Shown here: positions 15,369 through 24,916 of the stretch, piece after piece
Position numbering within the stretch: position 1 is the first letter of the stretch
How the letters are laid out: each line of letters opens with the position of its first letter
Assembly: GCA_021202845.1 (NCBI GenBank)
Contig: JAJQCF010000001.1
Coordinates: 1 to 64,000 of the forward strand
Source of the DNA: Oscillospiraceae bacterium
GTDB taxonomy: Bacteria; Bacillota; Clostridia; Oscillospirales; Oscillospiraceae
Length of the DNA stretch: 64,000 nucleotides
Direction: 5' to 3'
The notes under the pieces: model-generated
What the model was told of the DNA's origin: nothing
The model's database searches: none
The model's input: the letters and a program-made list of their open reading frames with translations, nothing else
Translations under genes and position numbers: made by a program

Positions 15369-18300
15369 TCAGAAAAACGTCATCTGGCTCGTTTCCGGCA
15401 GGTCGCCTAAGGCGCCCATGCGTTTTAGGGTTTCCAAGTGGGTCTGGCTGACCTTGGGGCAGACGGCGGCTACGTCTTCTATGGAGACGAACTCGCCCGC
15501 GTGGTCCTTGCAGGCGGCGAGGTCGGCGGCGGCCGCTTCGCCCAAGCCGGATATGGAGATGAACGGCGGGCGCAGGCTCCCCTCGCCAACAGGCAGGAAT
15601 TTGGCCGCGTCCGACTGCATGAGGTCTATTGGCGCGAAGTCCAGCCCGCGCATATAGAACTCGTAGACCGCTTCCAGCGTCACCAGCAAATCCTCGTCCT
15701 TCGGCGTGGGCTTGGGGTCGGCTTTTATGGCGGAGATGTGCTTTTTCACGTCGTCCAGCCCCGTCGTCATCATCTCGGCGTCGAAGGAGTCCTTCTGGCT
15801 GCGGCGGTAGAAGTAGGCGCTGTAGAAGGCCAGCGGCTTATGCACCTTGAACCACGCGATGCGGAAAGCCATCATCACGTAGGCCACGGCGTGCGCCTTG
15901 GGGAAGAGATACGCTATCTTGGCGAGGGACTCGATGTACCACTCCGGTACGCCGAGCTCCTCCATTTTCTCGCGCCAGCCCTCCTGAAAGCCGCCCTTTT
16001 TCACCTTGCCCTTGCGCACGGCCTCCATTATCTTGAACGCCATTTTCGGTTCCATGCCCTTGGAGATGAGGTAGAGCATAATGTCGTCGCGGCAGCCGAC
16101 GGTCTCTTTAACGGAGGCAGTGCCGCTTGTTATCAGCTCCTTGGCGTTGCCCAGCCACACGTCGGTACCGTGGGAGAAGCCGGAAAGGCGCACTAAAATG
16201 TCGAAGCCCTCCGGCTGCGTATCGACCAGCATCTGGCGCGTGAAGCCCGTGCCGAACTCGGGTATGCCGATGGTGCCGGTTTTGCCGATTATCGGGTCGT
16301 CGCTCGGCAGTCCCAGCGGCGCGGGGGAGCGGAAAATGCCCATTGTGTCGGGGTCGTCCAGCGGGATTTCCCGCGCGTTCACACCGGTCATGTCCTCCAG
16401 CATCCTAATCATGGTCGGGTCATCGTGCCCCAGCTCGTCCAGCTTGAGCAGGTTGGCCTCCATGCAGTGGTACTCAAAATGGGTGGTGATTATGTCCGTG
16501 TTCGGGTCGTCCGCGGGGTGCTGCACGGGGCAGAAGTCGGTCACGTCCATGTCCTGCGGCACTATAACCAGTCCGCCCGGGTGCTGGCCGGTCGTGCGCT
16601 TGACGCCGACGCAGCCCAGCGCAAGGCGCGTCTCCTCCGCCTTTGTGACCTTGAGCTGGCGCTCCTCCAGATATTTTTTCACGTAGCCAAAAGCGGTCTT
16701 TTCCGCCATTGTGCCGATTGTTCCCGCGCGGAAAACGTGGTCGTGGCCGAAGAGCGTTTCGGTGTACTTGTGGGCGTTGGCCTGATATTCGCCGGAGAAG
16801 TTGAGGTCTATATCGGGGACCTTGTCGCCGCCGAAGCCGAGGAAGGTTTCAAACGGTATGTCAAAGCCCTCCTTGGACATTTTTGTGCCGCACTGCGGGC
16901 AGGTCTTGTCCGGCATATCCGCGCCGCAGCCGTAGCCCGCGCCGGACTCGAAGTCCGTGTAGCAGCACTTGGGGCAGCGGTAGTGCGCGGGCAGGGAGTT
17001 GACCTCCGTAATGCCCGACATATAGGCGACTATTGACGAGCCGACGCTGCCTCGTGAGCCGACCAAGTAGCCGTGCGCCAGCGAGTCCGCCACTAACTTT
17101 TGCGCGGACATATATATGACGTCGTAGTGGCGGGAGAGTATGTCGTGCAGCTCCGTTTCCACGCGCTCGGTGACAATGGAGGGCGGGTTCTCGCCGTACA
17201 GCTCGTGCATACGTCCGTACACCAAGTCCTTGAGCTGCTGTTCGGAGTTTTCAATCTTCGGCGCGAACAGCGTGTCTTTGGGCAGCAGCTCTATGTCCTC
17301 GCACATCTCGGCAATGGCGCGGGGGTTGTCCACCACGGCTCGGCGGCACTCCTCCTCGCCCAGATAGGCAAACTCCTCCAGCATCTCGTCCGTCGTCTTG
17401 AAATAGATTGGCAGCGAGCGGTCGGCGTCGGAGAACTTGCGCCCTGCGAGCAGAATGTGGCGGTAAATTTCGTCCTCAGGGTCCAAAAAGTGTACGTCGC
17501 CCGTGGCTACCAGCGGCTTGCCGGTTTCGCGGGCAATGCGCGCCACGCGGCGGTTGAGGTTGCGCAGACCCTCGTCGTCGGCAATGGTCCCTGCCTCCAC
17601 CATGAAGCGGTTGTTGCATATGGGCTGGATTTCGAGATAATCGTAGAACGAGGCTATGCGCCGCAGCTCCGCGTCGCTCTTGTTGCGCACCACGGCTTGG
17701 AAAAACTCGCCCGCCTCGCAGGCCGAGCCGATAATCAGCCCCTCGCGGTGCTTCATCAGCAGGCTCTTGGGTATGCGCGGGTTGTGGTAGTAGTGGTCGA
17801 GGTAGCTGGCAGAGATGAGCTTGTAGAGATTTTTCAGCCCCGCCTTGTTCTTCACGAGTATAATAATATGCCGCGCGCGGCCCGCCTTGGCGTTGCCGAC
17901 GTTGAGGCCGGAGAGCGCCGCGTCCGTCTCGCCGAGGGTGTTCACGCCCTTTTCGCGCAGCATGGGTATGAAGCGCCCCATTATGCGTGCGGCTACAAGC
18001 GCGTCGTCGCTGGCGCGGTGGTGGTTGAACTCCGGCAGGCTGAGGAAGTTGGAGACAGTGTCTAACTTGTGATTTTTCAGATTCGGCATCAGCGCGCGGG
18101 CGAGCACCAGCGTGTCTATGTAGGTTGGCGAGAACGCCACGCCGCAGCGCGCGGCCGCGGCGGAGAGAAAGCCCACGTCGAAGTCCGCGTTGTGCGCCAC
18201 AAGCGGTCTGTCTCCGGCGAACTCGAGGAATTTTTTCAGCGCCTCGGCCTCGTCGGGCGCGCCGGCGACCATCTGCGCGTTTATGCCCGTCAGCCGCGTT

Positions 18301-19370
18301 ATCTCCGCGGGAATGGGCATCTTGGGGTCAACAAATGTGTTGAACTCCGCCTTGACCTCGCCGCCTGAGAACAGCACCGCGCCAATCTCCGTCATTCTGT
18401 CGCGCAGGGAGCTGAGGCCGGTTGTCTCGATGTCGAAGGCCACAAACTCGGCGTCCAGCGGCCTGTCCCCGCCGCCGTGGACGGCAAGGCTCTCGTCCAT
18501 GTCGTTGACAAAGTAGCCCTCCACGCCGTAGATGACCTTTATGCCGGCCTTTTCCGCCGCGTGCCACGCCTCGGGGAAGGCCTGCGCGCAGCCGTGGTCG
18601 GTTATGGCGACGGCGGGGTGTCCCCAAGCCGCCGCGCGCTTGACAATTTCCGCGGGGTCTGCCAGCGCGTCCAGCGTGGAATAGCGCGTGTGCATATGCA
18701 GCTCAACGCGCTTGACCTCCGCCGTGTCGCGGCGCTTTTCCGGCTCCTCCGCCAGCTGTATGCCGCGTGGCTCAAGGCACAAATCCTCGTCGTAGCGGTT
18801 GTAGCCCACGCTGCCCGCCACGCTGACGTACATCCCGTCGGAGACGCGCTCCGTCACGCCCTTTTCGGGGTCGTCGGGGCGCAGGTATTTCGACACCTTT
18901 ACGGAGCCGGTGCCGTCGGTGACGCAGAAGTCCAGCACGCTGGCGCCGTTGCGCACCTCGCGGCTGGCGGCGGCGAACACCTTGCCGCTGACGGTCACGC
19001 TGCCGCTGTCCTGCGTCAGAGAGCCTATGTCAACAGGCCGCCCCTTGACGGCTCTGCCCATGAGCACGCTGCCGCCGGCGCTCTTTTTCTGCGCCGCTGA
19101 GGACGACTTAGGCGGCGGCGCCGCGCGCTTGGGGACATTGTCCGCCGTTATCGTGGTGCCGCGGAGCGCGAAAAATGAGGAAATGGAGCGCTCCAGCAGC
19201 TCTAACTCCGCCGGCGCGGGCGGCTCGGCAAAGCGGGCGGTGAGTTTAATTGTGCGTTCGGCGGTGCTGACCGAGGCCGAGAGCACCGCCGCCTTATTCA
19301 ATCCTCCGCAGGAGCTTTCAAGCGGCTCGCAGCAGGGGAACATTTCTAAAAATTTTACCGATTCAGCCAT
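15369..19370 (-). CDS. polC: DNA polymerase III alpha subunit, Gram-positive PolC type
   Basis: The replicative polymerase with built-in proofreading. The 1333 residues show: an OB-fold (about 110-205), a first PHP part (VELHMHTRYSTLDALADP), a DEDD exonuclease inserted in it (FDIETTGLSSLRDRMTEIG), a second PHP part, a zinc ribbon (CPKCCYTDF and CPQCGTKMS), and the polymerase core with PDIDLNFSGEYQANAH. It is somewhat shorter than many PolC proteins (about 1430), mainly at the N-terminus. Last gene of the pyrH-to-polC operon, 33 bases after ispG. Confidence 0.97.
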   Translation of the reverse strand: MAESVKFLEMFPCCEPLESSCGGLNKAAVLSASVSTAERTIKLTARFAEPPAPAELELLERSISSFFALRGTTITADNVPKRAAPPPKSSSAAQKKSAGGSVLMGRAVKGRPVDIGSLTQDSGSVTVSGKVFAAASREVRNGASVLDFCVTDGTGSVKVSKYLRPDDPEKGVTERVSDGMYVSVAGSVGYNRYDEDLCLEPRGIQLAEEPEKRRDTAEVKRVELHMHTRYSTLDALADPAEIVKRAAAWGHPAVAITDHGCAQAFPEAWHAAEKAGIKVIYGVEGYFVNDMDESLAVHGGGDRPLDAEFVAFDIETTGLSSLRDRMTEIGAVLFSGGEVKAEFNTFVDPKMPIPAEITRLTGINAQMVAGAPDEAEALKKFLEFAGDRPLVAHNADFDVGFLSAAAARCGVAFSPTYIDTLVLARALMPNLKNHKLDTVSNFLSLPEFNHHRASDDALVAARIMGRFIPMLREKGVNTLGETDAALSGLNVGNAKAGRARHIIILVKNKAGLKNLYKLISASYLDHYYHNPRIPKSLLMKHREGLIIGSACEAGEFFQAVVRNKSDAELRRIASFYDYLEIQPICNNRFMVEAGTIADDEGLRNLNRRVARIARETGKPLVATGDVHFLDPEDEIYRHILLAGRKFSDADRSLPIYFKTTDEMLEEFAYLGEEECRRAVVDNPRAIAEMCEDIELLPKDTLFAPKIENSEQQLKDLVYGRMHELYGENPPSIVTERVETELHDILSRHYDVIYMSAQKLVADSLAHGYLVGSRGSVGSSIVAYMSGITEVNSLPAHYRCPKCCYTDFESGAGYGCGADMPDKTCPQCGTKMSKEGFDIPFETFLGFGGDKVPDIDLNFSGEYQANAHKYTETLFGHDHVFRAGTIGTMAEKTAFGYVKKYLEERQLKVTKAEETRLALGCVGVKRTTGQHPGGLVIVPQDMDVTDFCPVQHPADDPNTDIITTHFEYHCMEANLLKLDELGHDDPTMIRMLEDMTGVNAREIPLDDPDTMGIFRSPAPLGLPSDDPIIGKTGTIGIPEFGTGFTRQMLVDTQPEGFDILVRLSGFSHGTDVWLGNAKELITSGTASVKETVGCRDDIMLYLISKGMEPKMAFKIMEAVRKGKVKKGGFQEGWREKMEELGVPEWYIESLAKIAYLFPKAHAVAYVMMAFRIAWFKVHKPLAFYSAYFYRRSQKDSFDAEMMTTGLDDVKKHISAIKADPKPTPKDEDLLVTLEAVYEFYMRGLDFAPIDLMQSDAAKFLPVGEGSLRPPFISISGLGEAAAADLAACKDHAGEFVSIEDVAAVCPKVSQTHLETLKRMGALGDLPETSQMTFF

Positions 19371-19403
19371 TTTATCTGTTCTGCTACCTTTTTAATTTTC
19401 CGA

Positions 19404-20462
19404 TTAGCTTCTTGTTTCTTCTTCAATCATGCCGCAGAGCGCGTCCACCAACTTTGCTTCGGGGACTTTGCCGACGGGTCTGCCCTTTTTGAACAAAACG
19501 CCCTCGCCTCGGCCTCCGGCTATGCCGTAGTCGGCCTCGCGCGCCTCCCCGGGGCCGTTGACAATGCAGCCCATGACGGCCACGGTCAGCTCCGCGTCCA
19601 GACCGGCAAGGCGGTTCTCCACCTCGGTTGCCAGCGATATGAGGTCAATCTGCGTGCGCCCGCAGGTGGGGCAGGAGACGATATGTACTCCGCCGCGTCT
19701 TAGCCCCGCGGCCTTGAGAATGGCGATGCCCGCGCGCACCTCTTCCTCCGGCGGCGCGGTCAGCGAGACGCGCAGCGTGTCGCCCAGACCCTCGCACAGC
19801 AGAGTGCCGATGCCCACGGCGGAGGCCACAACGCCGTTGTAGCTTGTCCCCGCCTCCGTCACGCCGAGGTGCAGCGGGCAGTCAAAGCGCTCGGAGGCCA
19901 TGCGGTAGGCGGCCACGGTGGTCGGCACGTCGCTGGCCTTGAGCGAGACGCAGACGTCCCGAAACCCGAAGCGCTCCAGCAGTGCCAGCTGCCCCGCGGC
20001 GCTCTCCACCATTGCCTCCGGCGTGGGGCCGCCGTAGCGCTCCAGCAGGCGCTTTTCTATGCTGCCGGAGTTCACGCCTATGCGTATCGGCAGTCCGCGC
20101 GCGCCGCACTCCTCGGCCACGGCGCGGACGTTGTCCTCCCCGCCGATATTGCCGGGGTTAATCCTTATCTTCGCGGCTCCCGCCTTGGCCGAGGCGAGGG
20201 CGAGGCGGTAGTCAAAGTGGATGTCCGCCACCACGGGCAGCGGGCTCTCCGCGCAGATGCGCTCCAGAGCGCGGGCTGCCTCCTCGTCCGGCACGGCCAC
20301 GCGCACAATGTCGCAGCCCGCCGCGGCGAGGCGGCCAATCTGCGCCAGCGTGGCCTCCGCGTCCCGCGTGGGCGTGGAGCACATGGACTGCACGCTCACC
20401 GGCGCGCCGCCGCCGACAGGTACGCCGCCGACGATTATTCTTCTTGTCCGTAGTCTCTCCAT
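19404..20462 (-). CDS. ispG: 4-hydroxy-3-methylbut-2-enyl diphosphate synthase (flavodoxin)
   Basis: Iron-sulfur enzyme of the MEP isoprenoid pathway, converting methylerythritol cyclodiphosphate to HMBPP. The N-terminal TIM barrel begins GGAPVSVQSMCSTPTRD. The C-terminal [4Fe-4S] domain has SCPTCGRTQIDL and MGCIVNGPGEA, the three cluster cysteines. Two starts are possible: the ATG at 20483, or the ATG at 20462, which forms TGATG with the rseP stop and gives the family's usual N-terminus. The latter is preferred. It belongs with dxr and rseP in one operon. Confidence 0.95.
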   Translation of the reverse strand: MERLRTRRIIVGGVPVGGGAPVSVQSMCSTPTRDAEATLAQIGRLAAAGCDIVRVAVPDEEAARALERICAESPLPVVADIHFDYRLALASAKAGAAKIRINPGNIGGEDNVRAVAEECGARGLPIRIGVNSGSIEKRLLERYGGPTPEAMVESAAGQLALLERFGFRDVCVSLKASDVPTTVAAYRMASERFDCPLHLGVTEAGTSYNGVVASAVGIGTLLCEGLGDTLRVSLTAPPEEEVRAGIAILKAAGLRRGGVHIVSCPTCGRTQIDLISLATEVENRLAGLDAELTVAVMGCIVNGPGEAREADYGIAGGRGEGVLFKKGRPVGKVPEAKLVDALCGMIEEETRS

Positions 20463-21520
20463 CAGCGTGAAACTATCCTCCATATGTCGTTTCCCAAAAT
20501 CAAAACCATGAACGCCATCAGCAGGGCAAAGCAGCCGTTATTCAGCCAGCCTGCATATTTGGGGTCGAGCTTTTTGCCCGTTAAACGCTCAAAAATCTGC
20601 GTTATTATCAAAATCAGTATCTGCCCGCCGTCCAGCGCCGGTATCGGCAGCAGGTTCATAACGGCCAAGTTCACCGCTATGAGCGCGAAGAGATACGTCA
20701 CGTCCAGCACGCCGTCGGCCACCGTGGCGGCACTCTCGCCCACGGAGTTGGCCACGTCCACAACGCCGACAACGCCGGACATATCGCTGAGCGCCACGCC
20801 GCCCGTCACGAGCTGGCCGAGGCTCCACCAGACGACGCGGACAAAGTTCAGCGTGCTGTACCACGAATATTTCACGGTGTTCCAAAGCGAATTTTCCACC
20901 GTTGTGAAGTAAAAGCCGTACTTCTGCTCCGTGCCGCCGTCGGCCGTGGGATAGTCCACAAGCGTCATCTCAACGCTGCCGAGCGACAACTTTTCGCCGT
21001 CACGGATTACGACAATGTCGTACTCGTCGCCGCCTTGGCTGAGGTAGGTTGTGACGTCGGTGTAAAACCAAGTGCGGTGGCCGTCAATGGAATAAATCTC
21101 ATCGCCCGTTTGGAACATATCCGCGCTCTCGTACGGGCAGCCGTCCATGAAGCCGGATATGACCGGCGTGACGAAGCCCGCGGCGAAGGCGTAGACCACT
21201 ATCACCATGACAAAGCCGATAAAAAAATTCATCGTCACGCCTGCGATGAGAATAATGAACCTCTTCCACGGCGCGGCGGCGGAGAAGGAGGCGGGGTCGT
21301 CGCTCTCCTCGTCCTCGCCCTCCATTGCGCAGAAGCCGCCTATCGGCAGCAGGTGCAGGGAGTAAAGAGTCTCCCGCCCCTGCTTTTTCAACAGCGTGGG
21401 ACCCATGCCCATTGCAAACTCAAGCACCTTCACCCCGCACGCTCTGGCGGCGAGAAAGTGCCCAAGCTCGTGTACAAATATGAGTATGCCGAAGCCGATG
21501 ACTGCGAGGATTATATACAT
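20462..21520 (-). CDS. rseP: Site-2 intramembrane zinc metalloprotease RseP
   Basis: Membrane protease that cleaves anti-sigma factors or residual signal peptides within the bilayer. The zinc-binding HELGHFLAARACG starts near residue 17. A central PDZ domain lies at about 120-200. The third zinc ligand is in NLLPIPALDGG towards the C-terminus. The length of 352 is normal. In Gram-positive operons it always sits beside dxr, as here (spacing three bases). The regulated sigma pathway is not visible in the window. Confidence 0.94.
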   Translation of the reverse strand: MYIILAVIGFGILIFVHELGHFLAARACGVKVLEFAMGMGPTLLKKQGRETLYSLHLLPIGGFCAMEGEDEESDDPASFSAAAPWKRFIILIAGVTMNFFIGFVMVIVVYAFAAGFVTPVISGFMDGCPYESADMFQTGDEIYSIDGHRTWFYTDVTTYLSQGGDEYDIVVIRDGEKLSLGSVEMTLVDYPTADGGTEQKYGFYFTTVENSLWNTVKYSWYSTLNFVRVVWWSLGQLVTGGVALSDMSGVVGVVDVANSVGESAATVADGVLDVTYLFALIAVNLAVMNLLPIPALDGGQILILIITQIFERLTGKKLDPKYAGWLNNGCFALLMAFMVLILGNDIWRIVSR

Positions 21521-21523
21521 TGA

Positions 21524-22675
21524 TTACCTTTCATCAAGCAAATTTTCCGCATAGCGCCGCGCCTCGGCGTCTGCCGCCAGCACGTCGTCCAGCGAGGGCG
21601 AGGCCACGGAGCCGAGCGCGTTTACAGCCTTGGAGACGATTTCATAAATGTTGCCGAATGTCACGCTGCCGCGCAGGAACGCGCCCACCGCGACCTCGTT
21701 GGCCGCCGACATCACCGCCGGAGCCGTGCCGCCGCGCCGCGCGCAGTCCATTGCCAGCGCAAGGCAGGGCGTGTTCTCAAAATCGGGGCGCTCGAACGTC
21801 AGGTGTTTGAGGGAGAATAAGTCTAATTTATCGGCGCCGCTTTCGCAGCGGTTCGGCCACGTCAGCGCGTACTGAATCGGCAGCCCCATGTCCGGCACGC
21901 CGAGCTGGGCGATGACCGTGCCGTCCACAAGCTCCACGGCGGAGTGAATGACGCTCTGGGGGTGGACAACGACTTCAATGTCGTCCGGCGTGACGCCGAA
22001 AAGGTGCATGGCCTCTATAAACTCCAGCCCCTTGTTCATCATTGTGGCCGAGTCCACGCTTATCTTAGCGCCCATGCTCCAGTTGGGGTGCGCCACGGCT
22101 TCGGCAGGGGTCTTGTTTGCCGTCTGCGCTCTTGTCTGACCGCGGAACGGCCCGCCGGAGCCGGTGAGGATAATTTTTTTCAGCTCGCCCGCGCCGCGCC
22201 CCGTCAGGCACTGGAATATGGCCGAGTGCTCCGAATCCACGGGAATTATCTCCGCGCCGTACTGCGCGGCAAGGCGCATGACTATCTCGCCCGCGCAGAC
22301 AAGAGTTTCCTTGTTGGCGAGGGCTATGCGCTTGCCCGCTTTTATGGCGGCAACGGTGGGCTTCAGTCCCACGGAGCCGGATACGGCGGTGACAACGCAG
22401 TCCGCCTCCGCCATTGTCGCGGCCTCCAGCAGTCCCTCCATGCCGGAGACAACGCGGATGCCGCGCCCGCTGAGCGCGACGCTGACGGCCTTGGCGCTGC
22501 CCTCGTCGTAAACCGCAACGAGCTTGGGGCGGAACTTATGCGCCTGCTCCACAATTCGCGCCGTGCTGCTGCGCGCGGCCAGCGCCGCCACGGGAATACC
22601 GAGCCGCTGCGCGCACTCAAGCGTCTGGCGGCCTATGCTGCCGGTCGAGCCGAGCAGCGAAATTGTTTTGACCAT
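21524..22675 (-). CDS. dxr: 1-deoxy-D-xylulose-5-phosphate reductoisomerase
   Basis: NADPH-dependent second step of the MEP pathway. The N-terminal nucleotide-binding motif GSTGSIGRQTLE, the ALANKETLVCAGE segment, and the catalytic/metal region PVDSEHSAIFQ, then GSGGPFRG and HPNWSMGAKISVDSATMMNK, are all present. The length of 383 is standard. The neighbouring ispG shows that the pathway's reductive branch is partly encoded in this operon. Confidence 0.97.
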   Translation of the reverse strand: MVKTISLLGSTGSIGRQTLECAQRLGIPVAALAARSSTARIVEQAHKFRPKLVAVYDEGSAKAVSVALSGRGIRVVSGMEGLLEAATMAEADCVVTAVSGSVGLKPTVAAIKAGKRIALANKETLVCAGEIVMRLAAQYGAEIIPVDSEHSAIFQCLTGRGAGELKKIILTGSGGPFRGQTRAQTANKTPAEAVAHPNWSMGAKISVDSATMMNKGLEFIEAMHLFGVTPDDIEVVVHPQSVIHSAVELVDGTVIAQLGVPDMGLPIQYALTWPNRCESGADKLDLFSLKHLTFERPDFENTPCLALAMDCARRGGTAPAVMSAANEVAVGAFLRGSVTFGNIYEIVSKAVNALGSVASPSLDDVLAADAEARRYAENLLDER

Positions 22676-22702
22676 CTCTATCTTATGCCTCTAATGTTAA
22701 AT

Positions 22703-23530
22703 TTATACGGCAGCGGTTATGGCGGGGACGAGATTCATAAGAATTTCCACCGTCACAGCCGTCCAGAACATACTGTCAAAGCGGTCAAGCATACCGCCGT
22801 GGCCGGGCAGGAGAGTGCCGTAGTCCTTGACGCCCGCAAGGCGCTTGATGCAGGAAAAGCACAAGTCGCCCATTTGGCAGGCCAGCGAGCCCAAGAAGCC
22901 GTAAACGCCAATCACAAGCAGCGGCACGGTGTAGCCCGCCGCGCGCAGCACAACGCCGTAAACGACCGCGGCCGCTATGCCCAGCACAAAGCCGCAGATG
23001 CTGCCCTCTATGGTCTTTTTCGGGCTGATTTCCGGCGCCAAGGCGTGTTTGCCGAAAAGTCCGCCGCCGAAGTAGGCGCCGCTGTCGCACACCCAGCAGA
23101 TGAGAAAGGGCAGAAAAACGCACGCCGCGCCCTCGCTGCGCAGTCCCAGCCGCACGAGCGAGGCGAGCATTGTCGGCATGACAGCGCCCGCCAGCACAAC
23201 GGAGGATATTTCGCCCAGCGTCCAGCGCCGCTCCGTCTGGAACGACAGCATCATTTCCGCAAAGCACAGCGCGAAGAGCAGGAAGGCCGTCAGCACCGTC
23301 ACCTTCATCGGGTCTGCCAGTGAGGAGGCGAACGGTATGACAAAGGCCGCTATGCCCGCATAGATATACAGCCGGATATTCAGTCCCTTGCAGGCGGAGG
23401 TGAGCATCTCCCACGTCGAGCAGAAGGCGATTACGCCTACAACCACTCCCAGCAGCCAGACAGGTCCGGCAAATATAACCGCCAGCAGCAGCGCAATGCC
23501 CACGACCGCCACGGCAATACGTGTTTTCAT
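22703..23530 (-). CDS. cdsA: Phosphatidate cytidylyltransferase
   Basis: Integral membrane enzyme making CDP-diacylglycerol, the precursor of phospholipids. The C-terminal signature is clear: CIKRLAGVKDYGTLLPGHGGMLDRFDS, covering the metal- and substrate-binding residues (given here as two adjoining halves, CIKRLAGVKDYG and TLLPGHGGMLDRFDS). The protein of 275 residues has about eight membrane segments. The ATG at 23530 follows AAAGGAA; the frame extended to 23641 is too basic and has no ribosome site. Confidence 0.93.
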   Translation of the reverse strand: MKTRIAVAVVGIALLLAVIFAGPVWLLGVVVGVIAFCSTWEMLTSACKGLNIRLYIYAGIAAFVIPFASSLADPMKVTVLTAFLLFALCFAEMMLSFQTERRWTLGEISSVVLAGAVMPTMLASLVRLGLRSEGAACVFLPFLICWVCDSGAYFGGGLFGKHALAPEISPKKTIEGSICGFVLGIAAAVVYGVVLRAAGYTVPLLVIGVYGFLGSLACQMGDLCFSCIKRLAGVKDYGTLLPGHGGMLDRFDSMFWTAVTVEILMNLVPAITAAV

Positions 23531-23591
23531 ATCTCGATTCCTTTCCCGTTTCTCCCCGCCCGCAGCGAAACGTGGGGCGGGGAGCGTAGTT

Positions 23592-24332
23592 TTATTCTTT
23601 AACCTTGCCGAAACGCCTGTCGCGGCGCAGGTACTCGTCAATGGCCTTGTCTATGTCGTGCGGGGTGAAGTCCGGCCAGAGCGTATCGACAAAGTACATC
23701 TCCGAGTACGCCAGCTGCCACATGAGGAAGTTGCTGGTGCGCATTTCCCCGCCCGGGCGGATAAGCAGCTCGGGGTCGGGCAGTCCGGCGGAATATAAGT
23801 ATTGCGAAAAGCCCGCCTCGTCGATGTCATTGGCGCGGCCTTCCGCCACGTCCTGAGCATAGCGGCGCGCGGCGCGCACTATCTCGTCGCGCCCGCCGTA
23901 GTTCAGGCAGAGGTTGACCTGAAAGCCCTCTATGTGCGAGGTTATTTCGTCCGTGCGCTCTATAAGCGAGCGTATTTTGGGGCTGAGACGCGATTTATCG
24001 CCGAAAATGACGATGCGCAGGTTTTCCTTGGCCATGTCGTCAATGGCTTCGTAGAGGTATTTTTCCAGCAAGCGCATAAGCTCCGCCACCTCTTCCGGCG
24101 GGCGGTTCCAGTTCTCGGTGGAAAAAACATATAGACTTAAGTACTCAACGCCGATGTCGCGGCAGTATCTGGTGATTTTGCGCATGGTCTCCGCGCCGAC
24201 GGCGTGGCCGGCTGTGCGGGGCAGTCCGCGCTTTTTCGCCCAGCGGCCGTTGCCGTCCAAAATTATGGCTATGTGGCGGGGCACAGCGCGCTCGGCGCTG
24301 CGCTCCGCCTCTTTTTTAGAGAAAAGAGCCAT
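23592..24332 (-). CDS. uppS: Isoprenyl transferase (undecaprenyl diphosphate synthase)
   Basis: Cis-prenyltransferase building the C55 lipid carrier for cell-wall synthesis. The family's first motif is seen in ILDGNGRWAKKRGLPRTAGH, with catalytic Asp, and a late RPGGEMRTSNFLMWQLAYSE motif carries the diphosphate-binding arginines. The length of 246 fits. Its ATG shares a base with the frr stop (TAATG), so translation is probably coupled. Confidence 0.96.
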   Translation of the reverse strand: MALFSKKEAERSAERAVPRHIAIILDGNGRWAKKRGLPRTAGHAVGAETMRKITRYCRDIGVEYLSLYVFSTENWNRPPEEVAELMRLLEKYLYEAIDDMAKENLRIVIFGDKSRLSPKIRSLIERTDEITSHIEGFQVNLCLNYGGRDEIVRAARRYAQDVAEGRANDIDEAGFSQYLYSAGLPDPELLIRPGGEMRTSNFLMWQLAYSEMYFVDTLWPDFTPHDIDKAIDEYLRRDRRFGKVKE

Positions 24333-24883
24333 TATATTTCCGTGAGCTCCTTTTCCTTTTTCGCGCCCAATTCTTCGAGCTTTTTCGTGTACTCATCGGT
24401 GAGCTTCTGGAAATCCTTTTCGGCGTTTTTCTGGTCGTCCTCGGTCATCTCGCCGGACTTCTGCTGCTTTTTGAAGTCGTCCATAGCATCGCGGCGGATA
24501 TTGCGGATGGCGACCTTGGCGTCCTCGGTGTACTTTTTCACCTGCTTGACAAGCTCCTTGCGGCGCTCCTCGGTGAGCTGGGGGAACACAAGGCGAATGC
24601 AGCGGCCGTCGTTCTGCGGGTTAATGCCGAGGTCGCTGGCCTGAATTGCCTTCTCAAGATTTTTCAGCACACTGGAGTCGTAGGGCTGAATGAGCAGGCT
24701 GCGGGGGTCGGGGGTGCTGATGTTAGCCAGCTGGCGGACGGGGGTGGCAACGCCGTAGTAGTCCACGCTTATCTGGTCAAGCACGGTGGCGTTGGCGCGG
24801 CCTGCGCGCACGGCGGCGAACTGGGTGGACAGAACCTCGCAGGTCTTGTCCATTCTGCGGGTGTATTCGGAATAATCGGACAT
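24332..24883 (-). CDS. frr: Ribosome recycling factor
   Basis: A 183-residue factor that splits post-termination ribosomes with EF-G. The three-helix coiled-coil body and the small domain are evident: AVRAGRANATVLDQISVDYYG, then ISTPDPRSLLIQPYD, and the C-terminal KKEKELTEI helix. Standard length. Placed between pyrH and uppS as in many Firmicutes, with 33 bases from pyrH. Confidence 0.97.
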   Translation of the reverse strand: MSDYSEYTRRMDKTCEVLSTQFAAVRAGRANATVLDQISVDYYGVATPVRQLANISTPDPRSLLIQPYDSSVLKNLEKAIQASDLGINPQNDGRCIRLVFPQLTEERRKELVKQVKKYTEDAKVAIRNIRRDAMDDFKKQQKSGEMTEDDQKNAEKDFQKLTDEYTKKLEELGAKKEKELTEI

Positions 24884-24916
24884 GGCTGGAATCCTCCTCT
24901 ATGGTTGATTTGGGAA

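Noticed and set aside
21944-23323. 459-residue open frame on the plus strand
   Set aside because: Opposite dxr and cdsA, both with complete family motifs; the frame's translation is Arg/His/Gly-rich noise.
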